Counted from the stretch's first letter, positions 36,794 through 50,606 are shown. The stretch: 64,000 nt of DNA from Cycas panzhihuaensis (GCA_023213395.1 CM041465.1:2728001-2792000); one strand, 5' to 3'. Program-made: numbers and translations. Notes: generated by a model not told the origin, from the sequence alone.

Positions 36794-39700
36794 ATGGTGA
36801 AACTAGTGAATGCAAAGTTTGAGGTAGAGAAATTCAATGACAAAAATAACTTTGAGTGTTAGAAGCTAAAAGCGTATGATGTTCTAGTACAATAGGGATT
36901 GTATAGAGCTCTTGTAGGAAAATTAAAGAAACCTGTAGGGATGGACAATGACAAATGGAATGAAGTGGAAAAAAAGGCTCTTAGAACAATATGATTATAC
37001 TTAGCAGATAAAGTTCTATTTGATATCTAATGGGAGAAGATAATAGTAGGATTATGGCCCTAGTTTGAAGGCTTGTACATGACCAAATCATTGATGAATC
37101 AAATCTACTTGAAGAGGTAGTTATACTCATTATAGATGAAGGAAGGTACAAAAATTACTAATCATTTAAATATTTTTAACACTCTTATTTGTCAATTAGA
37201 TAGTATCAATGTGATGATTACAAATGAGGATAAGGTCGTTACCTTATTATGTTCATTACCAAAATCTTTGGATAACATTATTACCTCAATTAGATTTAGT
37301 ACTATAGATAAACTAAACTATGATTCTATTATTAGTGCTTTACTGATGGAAGAGGTGAAGAGGAAGTCTAGTCATAAAACCTCCACACCAGAAGTTATGA
37401 CAGTAAGGGGCACAATGATTGAGAGAGGACAAAGCTCTAGGAACACATCGAAATCAAAGTCAAAAGGCAAGAAGAGTAAGCTTAGATGTTGGCACTACAA
37501 CAAGATAGATCACCTCAAGAAGGATTGGACAGAGTTCTAAAAAGAGGAAGATCCTGATAAAGAGGTTAATCATATGGAGTTGAATTAAGGTACAAATGAT
37601 GTGCCTAATCTAAAAAGGAATTTGATTTCTTTAAGTGAACTAGATTCTGGTGATTATAATTATATAGGTCATGAAGGAGTCTTGAAGGTGTCAAAGGGTT
37701 CCTTAATTATTATGAAAGCCTTAAAGAAAGGAAACCTTTATATTTTAGTGGGAAGTATAGATGTCAGCCATAGAGCTATAACATCAAAGATTATAGAAGA
37801 TCTAGCTCAGTTATAGTATCAAAGACTTGGGTACATGAGTGAGAGAGGACTTAAGGTGTTTATGAACCATAAGTTACTTCCTAACTTACAATTTTTAGAT
37901 TTAACATTTTTGTAAATATTAAGTTTTCAGAAAATAGTATAGACTCATGTTTAAAGTAGGGAGTCATACTAGTAAAGGTGTTTTAGATTATATGCATTCA
38001 GATATATGGAACAAGCCCCTATAATATCTTATAGAGGATCATTATACTTTCTCACATTTATAGATGATTACTCCATAAAGTTATGGGTCTATTTTTTGAA
38101 AAGGAAATATGAAATTTTTAGTGTGTTTAAGTATTTCAAGGCTCTGGTTGAGAAGAGCACTAGTAGGTCAATCAAATATCTAAGAACTGATAATAGAGGT
38201 GAGTTCAACTCCTTAGAGTTTGAGAACTATTATAAAGAAGTTAGGATCATAGGGCATAAGACCACTAGCTATACTCTACAAAAGAATGGCATAGCTGAGC
38301 GCATGAATATGACACTCTTAGAAAGAGTGAAAAGCATGTTGAGTAATACAGGGTAGTAGGACTTATGGGTAGAATCTATTCAAACAACTCGTTGTTTAAA
38401 AAATAGGTCACTTTCACTTGTAATAGATTGCAAGATTCCTGAAGAGATATGGACTAGACATCCATGTGACTATTCAAATTTAAAAGTTTTTGGTCATGAT
38501 GCTTATGCCTTTACTAATAAAAGTCAATGTTCAAAGTCAGACTTGAAATCTAAGAGATGTATCTTTGTTAGTTATGGTAATAGAGATAGTGTGAAGGGAT
38601 ACAGGTTGTGGGATCTTACTGCCCATAAAATCACTATTAATAGAGATGTTATATTTGATGAATCTCCCTTTATAAAATTAGATAGTATAGAAGTTTAAGT
38701 AAAATAAGAGCAAAAAGCTTAATATTAACAAGTTAAGCTTGAGACCTAGCCATCTTTAGAAATAGAAATATAAGAAGGGCTTTCTAAAGATGAATCTATA
38801 GTAGATTTACAGGAGCATGTGGATATTCCTCCACCAACTATTAGAATATCTACACGAGTCAGTCATCCACTTGACATGTACAACCCTTCTATTTTTATTA
38901 CTTTAGTTTCTAACGATGGTCAGCCTACATGCTATCAGGAAATAGTAGATGATATCTATAGTAAAAAGTATAAGAGGGCTATGCAAGAAGAGATAGATGC
39001 TTTAAAGAAAAATAATTCATAGGACTTGGTAGAACTTCCATACAATAGGAATACTATTAATTATAGGTGGGTTTTTAAGAAAAAAATAGATGTTGATGGA
39101 AAGGTTGATAAATACAGGGCAAGACTGGTGGCTAAAAGCTTTACACAGAAATCATGTATTGATTTTCGTGAGGTCTTTTCACTAGTTATTAAACTTATTT
39201 TAATTTAAGTTCTATTAGCATTAGTAGCTTCTTTTGATTTGGAGTTGGAGTAGTTAGATGTAAAAATAACTTTTCCACATGGAGATTTAGATGAGGAGAT
39301 CTATATAGATCATCCAAAAGGGTTTGTATAGGATGGCAGGAAAAGACTTATTTGTAGGCTAAAAAAATCATTATATGGCCTAAAGTAATTACCTAGGCAA
39401 TGGTACAAGAAGTTTGATGCCTTTTTAGATAGCCAAATTTTTAAAAGAAGTGAGTATAATCATTGTGTTTACTTTAAATTCTTTGATAATTACTTATTCA
39501 TTATCTTGGTATTCTATGTTAATGACATGTTAGTTGCAAGTAAGAGTATGGTAGAAATCAACAAGTTAAAGGCTCAATTGGCTAGGACTTTTGATATAAA
39601 GGATCTAGGAGCTACAAAACAAATCTTAGACATGGAAATACATAAAGACAGGAAAAATGGTAAGCTATGGTTATCATAGCAGAAATATATAGAGAAGGTG

Positions 39701-40480
39701 CTAACTAAATTTGGTATAATAAATGTGAAACCAATGAGTATCTTGTTGGCTTCCTATTTCAAGCTTTCTTCAAGTATGAGTCCTAATAATAAAGAAGAAA
39801 AGGATTATATATCTTGTGTACCTTATGCCAATGCAGTAGGAAGTTTAATATATTCCACGATATGTATAAGACTTAATATTTCACATACAATCAATGTAGT
39901 TAGCAGGTTTATGGCAAATCCAGGAAAGGAACATTGGGTAGCAGTGAAATAGGTGCTTCAATATTTGAGGGATGCAAGTGACTATTACATCACCTTTGGT
40001 GGTACAGGTAATCAAGTTTGTAGATATATTGATTTAGAATTTATAGGAGATTTAGATACGAGAAGGTCTACTTCAGGTTATGTATTTACTCTTGCAAATA
40101 GTTCAATTAGTTGGATGTCAAAATTACAAAGCACAATTGTATTATCAACTATAGAAGTAGAATATATTACTGTAGCACTTGCTTGTAAGGAAGCAATATG
40201 GTTGTAAGGTCTATTAGTTGATCTTGGAAGGAAACATAAGAAGGTAAAGGTATTTTGTGATAGTCAAAGTGCCATTTACTTAGTAAAGAATCTAGCTTAT
40301 CATAGTAGGACAAAGTATATTACTTTTAAGTACTATTTTGTTAGATAAGTTATGGAAGCAGGTGGAGTGGTACTTGAGAAGGTTAATACAAAATAGAATT
40401 ATGCTGGCATATTCATAAAACTAGTACTATTAGAGAAGTTCAAATGGTATTTGACTTATCTTAGCTTGTAGACAAGGTGA
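36794..40480 (+). pseudogene. copia gag-pol remnant copy 5, protease deleted
   Basis: ATG at 36794 opens MVKLVNAKFEVEKFN. Gag runs to a degraded zinc knuckle CWHYNKIDHLKKDW (about 37488-37530). At about 37601 the sequence skips from GTND to VPNLKRNLISL, so roughly 220 bp covering the protease active site are missing compared with copies 3 and 4. Integrase (37990-38690) keeps D in HSDIW, has RTDNRGEF (G to R) and keeps E in NGIAERMN. RT (about 38940-39700) has the catalytic YVDD altered to YVND (about 39510). RNase H runs to the stop at 40478. Most long segments fall in the start frame; small compensating indels occur in the integrase part. Confidence 0.9.
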
Positions 40481-40528
40481 TGAATGGTCTAGGAAAGATA
40501 TCAGGTATATTGTTGTCAAGGTAAAAAT

Positions 40529-41204
40529 TGTTAGAAAATATGACAATAATGTTTTGGAGGCAAACATTTTGATAGGTTAGCAACACGGTTTCCCCCCTAA
40601 ACTTCTGTGGGGCAATCTAAGGGGGGCAGGAGCCCTCCTTGGTTGAGGGGTATAGGGGTAATTGGAACCCCTCCCTCTCCCCTCTTCCCACCTACAAAGA
40701 GGGGTTCAGGGGTGGTAGCCCCTATCCCCAAAAGCTAGTACTATATAACATACTAAATTGTAAAGAGAGTCATAGTCGTTCATTCAAAATACCCCTAATT
40801 TGATGGTTGAGATTTTTACCTTATATGACTCTCTAATATACCTAAGTTTAGGGTTTTTTTTTATTATGTTAATGGTATTCAATGTATTATATGTACTATA
40901 TTGAGTAGAGGCAATTGGTTGTTGTTACTATGAGTATTATAATGTAGATTATGTACATTTCTCTATTCTTTGATAATAAAGATGAATACTTTTCCTGTAT
41001 GGATTTTTCTCTAGTATACTGTTAGGGTTTTACCACATTATATTTGGTGTATATGTGGTGCTTTAACTTTCTAATTTATTTATTATATTATATTTAGTTT
41101 AAAAACTTGTATGTTAAATCTTAATTTTAATTCCTATAACTAGTCACAAAATAGTCTAGACCTTAGTGGTAGTTTTTGGTTATTGAGACCTAGTTTTCTC
41201 AACA
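40529..41204 (+). repeat. right LTR of composite copia array (676 bp)
   Basis: Starts TGTTAGAAAATATGAC and ends TTCTCAACA. Slightly longer than its sisters, partly through a longer C-rich stretch in the GC island (about 40660-40700). Confidence 0.92.
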
Positions 41205-43580
41205 TCAGCTTAATAATATCATATTACTATATCAAGATTATTTACAAAATATATTCACCACTTTTACATTAGTTGGCCAAGTGATATAATATCACTCTAA
41301 CAACTAGATTTCATCACCAATGAGAGTAGTCTTACACCTATGGTCTTAGAAGTCTTTTTTATATTTTGAGTAGTTTGATGATATGCAATTATCCTAATTG
41401 CATACCACTGGGAGAATCAAATGATCATTATTTATATTATTTAAAGTAGTCACTTCTCTCTATTTTAACTCTAAGAGTTGTAAAGCTTATTGGAATTAGG
41501 CGTTACACCTTTTGAATTACCCACTCTCATAGGTAGATTATTATTAGAAGGAAACCCCATAACTTATCCATGATCAAGTTAATCCTATGGTCCAACTTCT
41601 TTCTTGTCTCTCTTCCTATAAGTCTTTTTTCTTGTAGATCATGCTGACATAGGTGATTACAATTAGTTAGGTAGGATAAGAGAGGTTAGTCTACTTAAAG
41701 GGAATTAGTTCATAAGTTAGATCCATAAGATTTTGTTAGTCTTTGGAGCATATGTGCCTCAATGACTCTCTTAATTCTTAAGATTTATTTGGGTGTTATT
41801 TTCTCCTTCCAAGGAAATTTCATTTAGTTAGTTAACCTTTTCTTTCTCACAATTATGCATTAAATGCCTACCTACTTATTTATTGTCTCATTTACATACT
41901 TGATGGTTACTTATAATAATCTATCTAAATAGGTTTTCTTACCTATTCCCCCTATTTTTCCTATCTCTTGCACACAACTATCTATTTTTTCTAAGTCATC
42001 CCATATCCCCACAATCATATCTAGGCAAATTCATGAGTGTTCCTAAGAGGAAGTTGTTGGACTCCCTTCCCTAACTTGGGCTCTTTTTCCCTAGGTTTCG
42101 TATTGAGTTATTAAATCCATAACCCCTCCTTAATTCGTATAGAGCCTTATAATAAAATCACTATTATTCTCTAATGTGTTAGTATTATCACTTAGTCATA
42201 TTAAAAGAGGATAGAAAAATATTTTATAAGACCTTGAAAGGTTTGAACTAAGGTAATAATGGCATTATTAAAGATAAAAGAATAATGTGTATGCATATTA
42301 GAATCAATGTAGAAACATAAGAAATATAGTACAAAGTCATCAGAAGATAATGTATCTTCTCATTGATACAATAGTTTGTACACAAGAGGGGCTTACCACC
42401 CATTCTTATTATGAAGGGATAACCTTTCCCAAGCGCCCATACTAGTAGATATTTCCCACTAATAATATTTAATAGTACATAATTAAGTTACTTATATATC
42501 TAAATATGTTATGACTATATTAACCAACTTCTTTCATAATAAACTTAGTAAGCTATCCATAATGGAAATACTATCTACTCCTATCTCTTTCCTCAAATTA
42601 TAACTTTGTCTATTGTGAAGCTTAACCCTTATAATAAAACTATTATGTATAAAATCAAGTCCTAATAAAAAACTATATGATGTTTAATAAAAATTTGGAG
42701 TTGATATCTTTGGCCATTATAACATCATTATATCCTTTGAATAATAACTTTATCAAGGTAATATATTTAATGGGAATGGATACATAAAATAATTTATTTC
42801 ATTCTCTTAATTAATTATTTAAAAAAAAAAGTGATGTTATATATTGGGACATGTATATCCATATATTCCTTTATATCATTAATTCACTTTAAACTCAAAG
42901 GATATAATAATAAGACTTAAGCAGTAAATAAGCATTTTTATTGTCAGATGGAATTTGATTATAGAAAATATGGATGCATGAGGGAAACAAAGATCACCAA
43001 GTTATATTGAAGTATAATCCTATAAAATTTATCAATACATAATAATATCCACTTTATATTAGATTAACCTTAAATAGATGAGAGATGCCTCTCATATAGA
43101 ATATCATTGGTGAGAAAAATTACCTCTAATTTTATTGGCAAACATAAGTGGCATATGCACAAAAGTTGATAGCTAGCACTAACCACTAGGGTCATTTGTC
43201 ATATGTGCTAACAATCTAGTTTTGCTTAATAATAAGCAATCATATAATAAGCTCATGCCAATTTTATTGATAGAATTAAATAATATATACATTCACATAA
43301 ATCAAAAGCATAAACTAAAATAACATAAGATCAAATGAGCAAATTGATTATAGACCAGTGCGATTGTTAAATTAGTTGACTGATCACTCTCAATTTTGGT
43401 AGAGCTTCTGTATATAAAAAAAATTTAATGTACAAAGCATAGGATTTATACTTAACTTATAAGCATATGAACCCAAAAATACAAGAATATAATTGGCTGA
43501 TGTATCAACAAAGTGGATAGATCCAACTCAATTATCAACTACAACATAATTTACAAATGGGGTGCCATAATATTACATTA
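41205..43580. other. AT-rich segment without recognisable gene
   Basis: No coding motif or long open frame. A short perfect inverted repeat (tgcaatta-tcc-taattgca, about 41396-41414) is the only local structure I can point to. The right part probably contains the 3' LTR of minus-strand copia D, whose inner boundary is 43637; its outer end cannot be set without a partner. Confidence 0.5.
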
Positions 43581-43637
43581 AGTACAAAAATATAATATAT
43601 AAAATTTTCATTGAAGGTGTCATTACATGTTTTAACA

Positions 43638-46600
43638 CCCTCCCTTAATGACAACTTCATTAGATTTGATAATAAGGTCATGCCTAAACCTTTTGAACTT
43701 CAATTTGCTAAGTGTTTTGGTGAAGATATCTGTAATTTAATCCTCAGCTGGTTGACAGATAAGGTCAACTTCTTTGTTTTAAACATGCTTGCAGATGAAG
43801 TGATGGTTGGACCTCTGCGTGCTTCATTCTAGCATGGAAAATATGATTCTTTGTCATATTTAATACACTTTAATTGTCACAATAGAGAATGGTAGTTAAG
43901 GTCTATTGAAATCCAAGCTTAACAAGAATCCTTCTAAGTGAAATCAACTCTCTAGTAGCATGGACAACTACTTTATATTTAGCTTCGATGGAGAAGAGAG
44001 CAATATTACATTATTTCTTGTAGCTCCAAGAGATTACAAATGAGTTCATGTCAAAAAAGTATCCTAATATTGAATGGTGTGTATCTTCGCAACATGCCCA
44101 ATCTGGATCTATGTAACCTTTCAAGATAGGAGATTTAGTTTAGTTATAGTTAAGTCCAAATTAATATATGTCACATATGTACTTAAGGATTCTAGTGGTG
44201 GCCTTCGAATGGGATACCTTGGGCTATGACATATACCTAGAATAAATACCAACTATATAAGAGATATCTGGGTGAGTATGAGTGAGGTAGATGAAGCTCC
44301 CAACCAATTTCTATTCTAATATTGGATCAAAGGGCTTCCTTATTTATCTAAGTTAAGCTTGGTTCCTATTTTCATTAGTTTGTGTAGGCTTATGGTCATT
44401 CATTCTAAACCATTATAATAGTTCATTAGAGTGCTTGGTTTGTTACAAGAATATATGTCCTAGTTCCTGCCATACTTCAATGCAAAGGAAATAGTGAAGC
44501 AACTCAAGATTTATTATCTCAAAGCTATTTTTGAGTTTTGATTATAACCAAGCTATAACTTTATTATTATTACTTGTGATTGGAAAACCATCCATGTAGA
44601 GCACAGTGATTGTGATCAAGTTTCCTCTAATTTAAATATATAGATATGAATCAAAGGGTAAATAAGTAAATCTATACTTTGTGATAAAGGGATCAATCTT
44701 TACATACTACATATGTGGTGTTTATTTTAGTCCATATAAGGATTTTTTGGGTTTGTAGACTAGGTATTCTTTGCTAAGAAAAGCATAGTCGAGAGGTTGT
44801 TTCAAGAAAACTTATTCTATAAGCTCTCTATTTAGGAAAGCACTCTTCACATCTATTTGGTACACTAGCCAGTTGAATTATGCTGCAAGAGACATAACCA
44901 AATAGAATGTGGTCATGTTAACTATCAATGTAAAGGTCTCATCATAGTCAATCCCCTCTTACTATTTGAAATCTCTTTGCAACTAAATGAGCTTTGTTAT
45001 ACTCAATACTATTATTTGTATGGAATTTGGTCTTATAAAGCCATTGATAGTCAATTGGATTCTTACAAAGTGGTAGTTTTGTTATCTCTCATGTGTCATT
45101 CTTAAGAATAGAATTCATCTCTTTATCCATTGCTACTTTCTATGTTTGGTTTTAAATTACCTTCTTAAATACGGAAGGCTCAAAGGTATCAAGGGCATAT
45201 GCCATTAAGGCAAAGTTGGTGGAGTGTCTCATTCTGGACTTTCTTTTAGGAGTTGTGGTAGGAGGAGGAGTATCGTTTAGTAATTATTGAAGCCACTTAG
45301 GAGGCGGTTGAAAGCTAGTGGCCTCCACCTAAAAATCATCAATTGGTATAGGTGGCATTGATGCATTAGAATCTGATGTAGATGTTGAGGATGTGGGTGC
45401 TAGTGGCTCCAGAATTGGTATAAGAGGCACTTCAAGTGCACTAACATCATTTTCTACTATAAACTAAATTTATGAAAGATCTAGGTCCTAAGTATTTTCA
45501 ACAAATATTATATTCTGAGTAGTGTAGACTTGGTTTAAATAATATCATAAACTTTATAAGCTTTGCCTCTAAGTACATAGCTAAGGAAAATGTACTTGAG
45601 GCTTTTATTATCTAGTTTCTTCTTATTCTCCTTAGGGATGAATTTATAACTAGTGCATTTAATTATCCTTAGATGAGAAATTATGAGTTTGATGACTGAC
45701 CAAGCCTCCTTAGGGATGATATCTCTAATAACTACTATGACACTTCTATTCATCAAATAAGTAGTAGTAGATATGGTTTCAACCCAAAATTTAGTAGCAA
45801 GATTTGTAGAATTCAACATGGATTTTTCTTTGTTCACCAATATTTGATTCATCCTTTTTGCTATACTATTTTATTGAGGTGTATGAAGAGCTAAGAATTG
45901 ATATTTGATACCACATTATTTGAAAAAAGTTGGTGAATTAGTTTGATATATACTCTCCTCTATTATTAGAACTTAATATCTTAATGTGTATGCCACTTTC
46001 ATTTTCTACTTTAGCCTTGAATTATTTAAACCTACTGAAGGCCTAAAGCTTATTCCTAAGAAAGTAGACCCATACTTTCATGGAATAGTCATCTATAAAT
46101 GTCATGAAAAATAGATTTTCATTAAGAGAAGAAACTGACATAGGGCCATAAATGTTTGAGTGGACTAATCCTAATGGTTCTTAGGCTCTCCATACTTTCT
46201 TTAATGGGAATTGCTCTCTATGTTATTTTTCTATTAAGTAAGCCTCATAAATATATCTATTTCTCCTAATGATTGGAAGTCTATATACCATATATAGCAT
46301 AGACATGAGATTTAGGCTCTATATATTTAGGTGACTAAAGTGTTAATACTGTAGTTGGTCCTTGGTATTGTTAGAGGTGATTTTTTCTTTAAAATATGAG
46401 TATTCACCATGATCTTAGTTAAGGGATGGGTGTTCAACTATGATAGTTTTTCTCTTATCAAGGTGATTGCTATGTGCTATAGGATAGGATTCTTATGGTG
46501 GAATAATGGGGAGGGGAACTCCATCAAGTTTATATAAACCATTATTTTCATATCATATTACAATGATCTATCCAATAGTATGGTCTATCATTATATAGAT

Positions 46601-48290
46601 ACCTTGATTGGAAAGGACATCTAAATTTTTCTTATCAATTCGACTAATAGAGAACAAGTTCATCTTCATGCCTAGAACTACATAAATATTATTTATGTAC
46701 TACTAAATTTTAGAGTTTTTTAATACAATGGGAGTCCTTCTAATTTTGGTCACATCATTGGTGATATTATCTCTAAATGTGATGGTTTGAACTTTATTTG
46801 GATAAGTCTCCTCTAGTAGATATTTAGTGATAGTCATATGATATATGGCACCATAATCTAGTACCCAAGAATTGTCATCATGTTGGGATGATGAAGCTGT
46901 AAAGAATAAGTTTTTATAGGAGGATTAAGAGTTAGCCATGTTGCCTCCTTATTGTATATTTTGGTTGTTCCTTGAGTTTTTTGGTGGGAACCTTTTCTTG
47001 TTTGGTTGGAACTAGTTTTGATCTTGCCTTTGATTCCAATTCAATTGGTAATATAGGCTAAATTATTAAAAGGCTGGTCCTCCTTGTGGAAAGTTATGGC
47101 CTCCTTGTTGAAAGTAAGGGTCATCTTATTAAAAGCTAAGACCCCCTTATTAAAAGATAGTACCACCTTGTTAAAAGTTGGGCCCACATAATTGTATCCC
47201 TTAGTATTGAAGCATCTAGAAATCAACTTGTCTTTTCCTACAATTAATAGCAAGGTGTATATTTTTTCTACAATACATGTAGGTGATATTTTATCTATGC
47301 TACTAATCCCTTGGTGGGTGAGATTATTGTGATTGTTAAGGTTGTTAAGGCTATTAAGAGGAAGTACCAACCTATTAAGGTTGTGGTTGTTGATATATTG
47401 GCTACTAACTTAGCTACTATGAGATGTTTAAGGAGTTAAATTGCTGAGTAAGAGTTTGAAGATGAATTAGTTGTTGATTTGGATGTTGATGTGGCTTATT
47501 TCCTTCTAAATTCCTAGCTACAAAGGTAGGAGTTGAGTTAGAGGTAGATGCCACTTTTTAAAAATTGAGAATGTCCTCCTCTATAAGAAAGAGTCCCTCA
47601 AAAGTATCGAATTCTATTTTGGTAAATGTATCATAGATTTTAGATACAAAGTTATTATATTCTATGTAAAGAATGTTGATGATGCTTGACATAAGGTCAT
47701 GATCGGAGGGAGGTTCACTAAGGATAATAAGCTGATTTCTTATTATTTTATCTTTTCATAGGTGGGTTGTGATAGTTCAAACAAAATGTATGCTAAATAG
47801 GCATGCTTTCAAGGTTAATAATCTATAGTCATCCTTCCTCTCATAAAAGGGTGTAAATGATGCTTCATATGCCATGAGAGGTTTTAGTTGTTTTAATATT
47901 TTTATCTACTTAGTCTTATATAGGCAAATGAAGGAATGGTAGTGTTATATTATCCTTAGCTTTAAAATTAGCTAAGACAACTAGAGTAGGTGAGATTTCA
48001 ATGGTGGGATCATTTGGATCCTTAGTAAGTTTGGGTAGGGGAATGTCACTATTAACATAAGCCTAATAATCATTCATGATAAGGTGACTTTTAACTTATT
48101 TCTTCTAAGCTAAAAAATTATTTATACCACTAAGTTTGATGGTATTAGATAAAATCATTTGGGTTTCCATTTTAGTATATCCTTTATATTGACTTTTAGT
48201 GTCTTGTTGTATCCTATTTACCTAGTGGGATGACTAAACTAGAATGTTAAGTTTAGAGGGCTCTACGTAACCCTCAGTTGCTATTTTATC
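43638..48290 (-). pseudogene. copia D gag-pol remnant
   Basis: Minus-strand segments: gag (about 48220-47380); a Cys-containing stretch ending CFNTKGYNYVGP; a run of heptapeptide repeats FNKxxLx (47176-47050); protease region with DYGAIYHM (about 46860) where DSGA is usual; pre-integrase (about 46650-46240); integrase core with FIDDYSMKVWVYF-like text (about 46110-46060); integrase C-terminal part (45852-45535); RT N-terminus with YDETFTLIV and QMDVKSAFLN (about 44970-44840); RNase H around 44100-43700. Many stops and frameshifts. Confidence 0.85.
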
Positions 48291-48407
48291 TAGAGCTGCC
48301 TACCTACAAGTAGTAAATTAGGGACTCTATATATCGGTACATGAGTTTTAGGCTCTATATACCATAGTATGCAGGCTACTAATAAGGTTGAATATCCCCT
48401 TGACTTG
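46209..48407 (-). repeat. tandem duplication unit 1 in copia D (about 2.2 kb)
   Basis: Starts at gaattgctctctatgttattt and repeats with an offset of about 2199 bp. It contains pre-integrase, protease, gag and leader. Its right end (caggctactaataaggttgaat) matches the right end of unit 2. Confidence 0.85.
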
Positions 48408-50606
48408 AATTGCTCTCTATGTTATTTGCCCACTAAGTAGGCCTCACAAATGCATTTGTTTCTCTTGATGATTGGAAGTCCATGCATCATATATAGCCTA
48501 GACATGAGATTTATGCTTTGTATATTTAGGCAACCAAGGCATTGATGCCATAGTTAGTCCTTGACATTGTTAGAGGTGAATTTTTCTTTAGAATATGAGT
48601 ATTCACCTTGATCTTGGTCAAGGAATGGGTGTTCAACCATGATAGCTTGTTAAGGTGATTGTTATGTGCCATAGAATAAGATTCTTGTGGTGGAATAGTA
48701 GGGAGGGGAACTCTACCAAGTTTATATAAACCACTATCTTCATATCATATTATAATGAGCTATCTAGTAATATGGTCTATTATTGTATAGATGTTTTGAA
48801 TGAAAAGGATATCCAAATTTTACTTATCAATTTGGCTAATAGAGAGCATGTTCATCTTCATGCATAGAACTAGGAAAATATTATTTATGTACTACTAGAT
48901 TTTAAAGCTCTTCAATACAATGGGAGCTCTTTTAATTTTGGTCACATCATAGTTGAGATTATCTCTAAATGTGATGGTTTAAGCATTAATTGGATAAGTC
49001 TCCTCTAGTAGATATTCAATGCTAGTCATATGATATGTGGCACTTGAATCTAGTAACCAAGAGTTGCTATCATATTGGGATGATAAAGTTGTAAAGAACA
49101 AGTTTTTATAGGAGGATTGAAAGTCAACCACATTGTCTCTTTATTGTATATTTTGGTTATTCCTTGAGTTTCTTGGTAGGAACCTTTACTTGTTTGGTTG
49201 GTACTAGTTTTGATTTTGCCTTTAATTCCAATTTAATTGGTAGTATATACCATGTTATTGAAAAGTTGGTTCTCCTTATGGAAAGCTAGGGCCTCATTGT
49301 TGAAAGTAAGGGCCACCTTGTTAAAAGATAGGACCCCCTTATTGAAAGCTAGTATTACCTTATTAAAATTTGGGCCTATATGATTATATCCCTTGGTTCC
49401 AATGCATCTAGAAATTATCTTGTCTTTTCTTACAATCAATAGTAAGGTATTTATATTTTCTAAAATATATATAGGTGACATTTTATTTATGTCGTTGATT
49501 TATTAGTGGGTGAGATTGTTGTGAATATTGAGGTTGTTAAGAGTATTGAGAAGAAGTGCCAACCTATTAAGGTTGTGGTTGTTGATGTGTTGGCTACTAA
49601 CTTGGTTACTATGAGATGTTCAAGGACTCAAACTAGTGAGTAAAGATTTGAAGATGACTTGGTTGTTGATTTGGTTATTGATGTGGCTTATTCCCTTATA
49701 AATTCCTAGCTACAAAGGTATGAGCTGAGTGAGAGTTAGATGGCAGTTTTAAAAATTAAGAATATTCTCCTCTCTAAGTAAGAGTCCCTCAAAAGTATTA
49801 AATTCTATTTTGGCAAATATATCAAAGAGTCTAGATATAAAGTTATTATATTCTATGGGGAAAATATTAAGGATGCTTGACATAAGGTCATGATCAAAGG
49901 GAGGTTAACTAATGATGATAAGTCAATTTCTTATTATCTTAACTTTTATTAGGTGGGTTGTGATAGTTTTAATAAAAGGTATATCAAATAAGCATGCTTT
50001 CAAGGTTTAAAACCTAGAGTTATCCTTTCTCTCATAAAGGGTACAAATTATGCTCCATACTTCATGGGGGGTTTTAACTATTTTAATATTTTTATCTACT
50101 TATTCTTCTATATCCAAATGGAGGAATGATAGTGCTATATTGTCCTTATCTTTAAAACTAGCTCAAGCCACTAGATTAGGTGGGATTTCAATAGTGAGAT
50201 CATTTGGATACTTAGTAAGTTTAGCTAGGGAAATGCCACCATTGATATGAGCCTAATAATCATTCATAATAAGGAGACTTTTAACTTATTTCTTCCAAGC
50301 TAAAAGAATATTTATACCACTAAGTTTGATGGTATTGGATAAAAGCATTTAGGTTGTTATTTTAGTATGTCCTTTATATTAACTTTTAGTGTCTTTTTGT
50401 GTCCTATCTACTTAGTAGGGTAACTAAACTAGAATGCTAAGTTTAGGTGTCTCCAAGAAGCCTTTAGTTGTTATTTTTTTTAGTGGTGCCTACCTATAAG
50501 TGGTAAATTAGGGACTCTATATACTAGTACATGAGTTTTAGACTCTATATACCTCAATACATGGGCTACTGAGAAGGTCAAAGATCCCCAAGACTTCTTG
50601 GTCTAC
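48408..50606 (-). repeat. tandem duplication unit 2 in copia D (about 2.2 kb)
   Basis: Second copy of the 46209-48407 segment in the same orientation, with protease, gag and the heptapeptide repeats (about 49368-49240). Diverged from unit 1 by many substitutions and small indels, so the duplication is not recent. Confidence 0.85.

Larger units (their letters stand above)
26051..41204 (+). mobile_element. composite copia array: LTR-internal-LTR-internal-LTR
   Basis: Three LTRs of one subfamily (26051-26706, 36079-36721, 40529-41204) alternate with two gag-pol internal regions (26722-36078, containing nested copy 4, and 36722-40528). The middle LTR is at once preceded by a 3' pol end and followed by a PBS and gag. 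The outer 5-bp flanks (ttaac and tcagc) do not match. Unequal recombination between related elements or LTRs would make this structure. Confidence 0.88.
43581..50606 (-). mobile_element. minus-strand copia element D with internal tandem duplication
   Basis: On the minus strand: gag, zinc-knuckle region, protease, pre-integrase, integrase, RT and RNase H, then a purine tract (gttgtcattaagggaggg) followed by TGTTAAAACATG at 43637, the expected PPT and 3' LTR start. The segment from leader/gag to pre-integrase occurs twice in tandem. No 5' LTR or PBS recognised at the right end. Confidence 0.82.

Noticed and set aside
46209-50606. Possibility that the two 2.2-kb units are LTRs
   Set aside because: They contain gag, protease and pre-integrase coding remnants and no TG...CA borders or adjacent PBS/PPT, so they are a duplicated internal segment.
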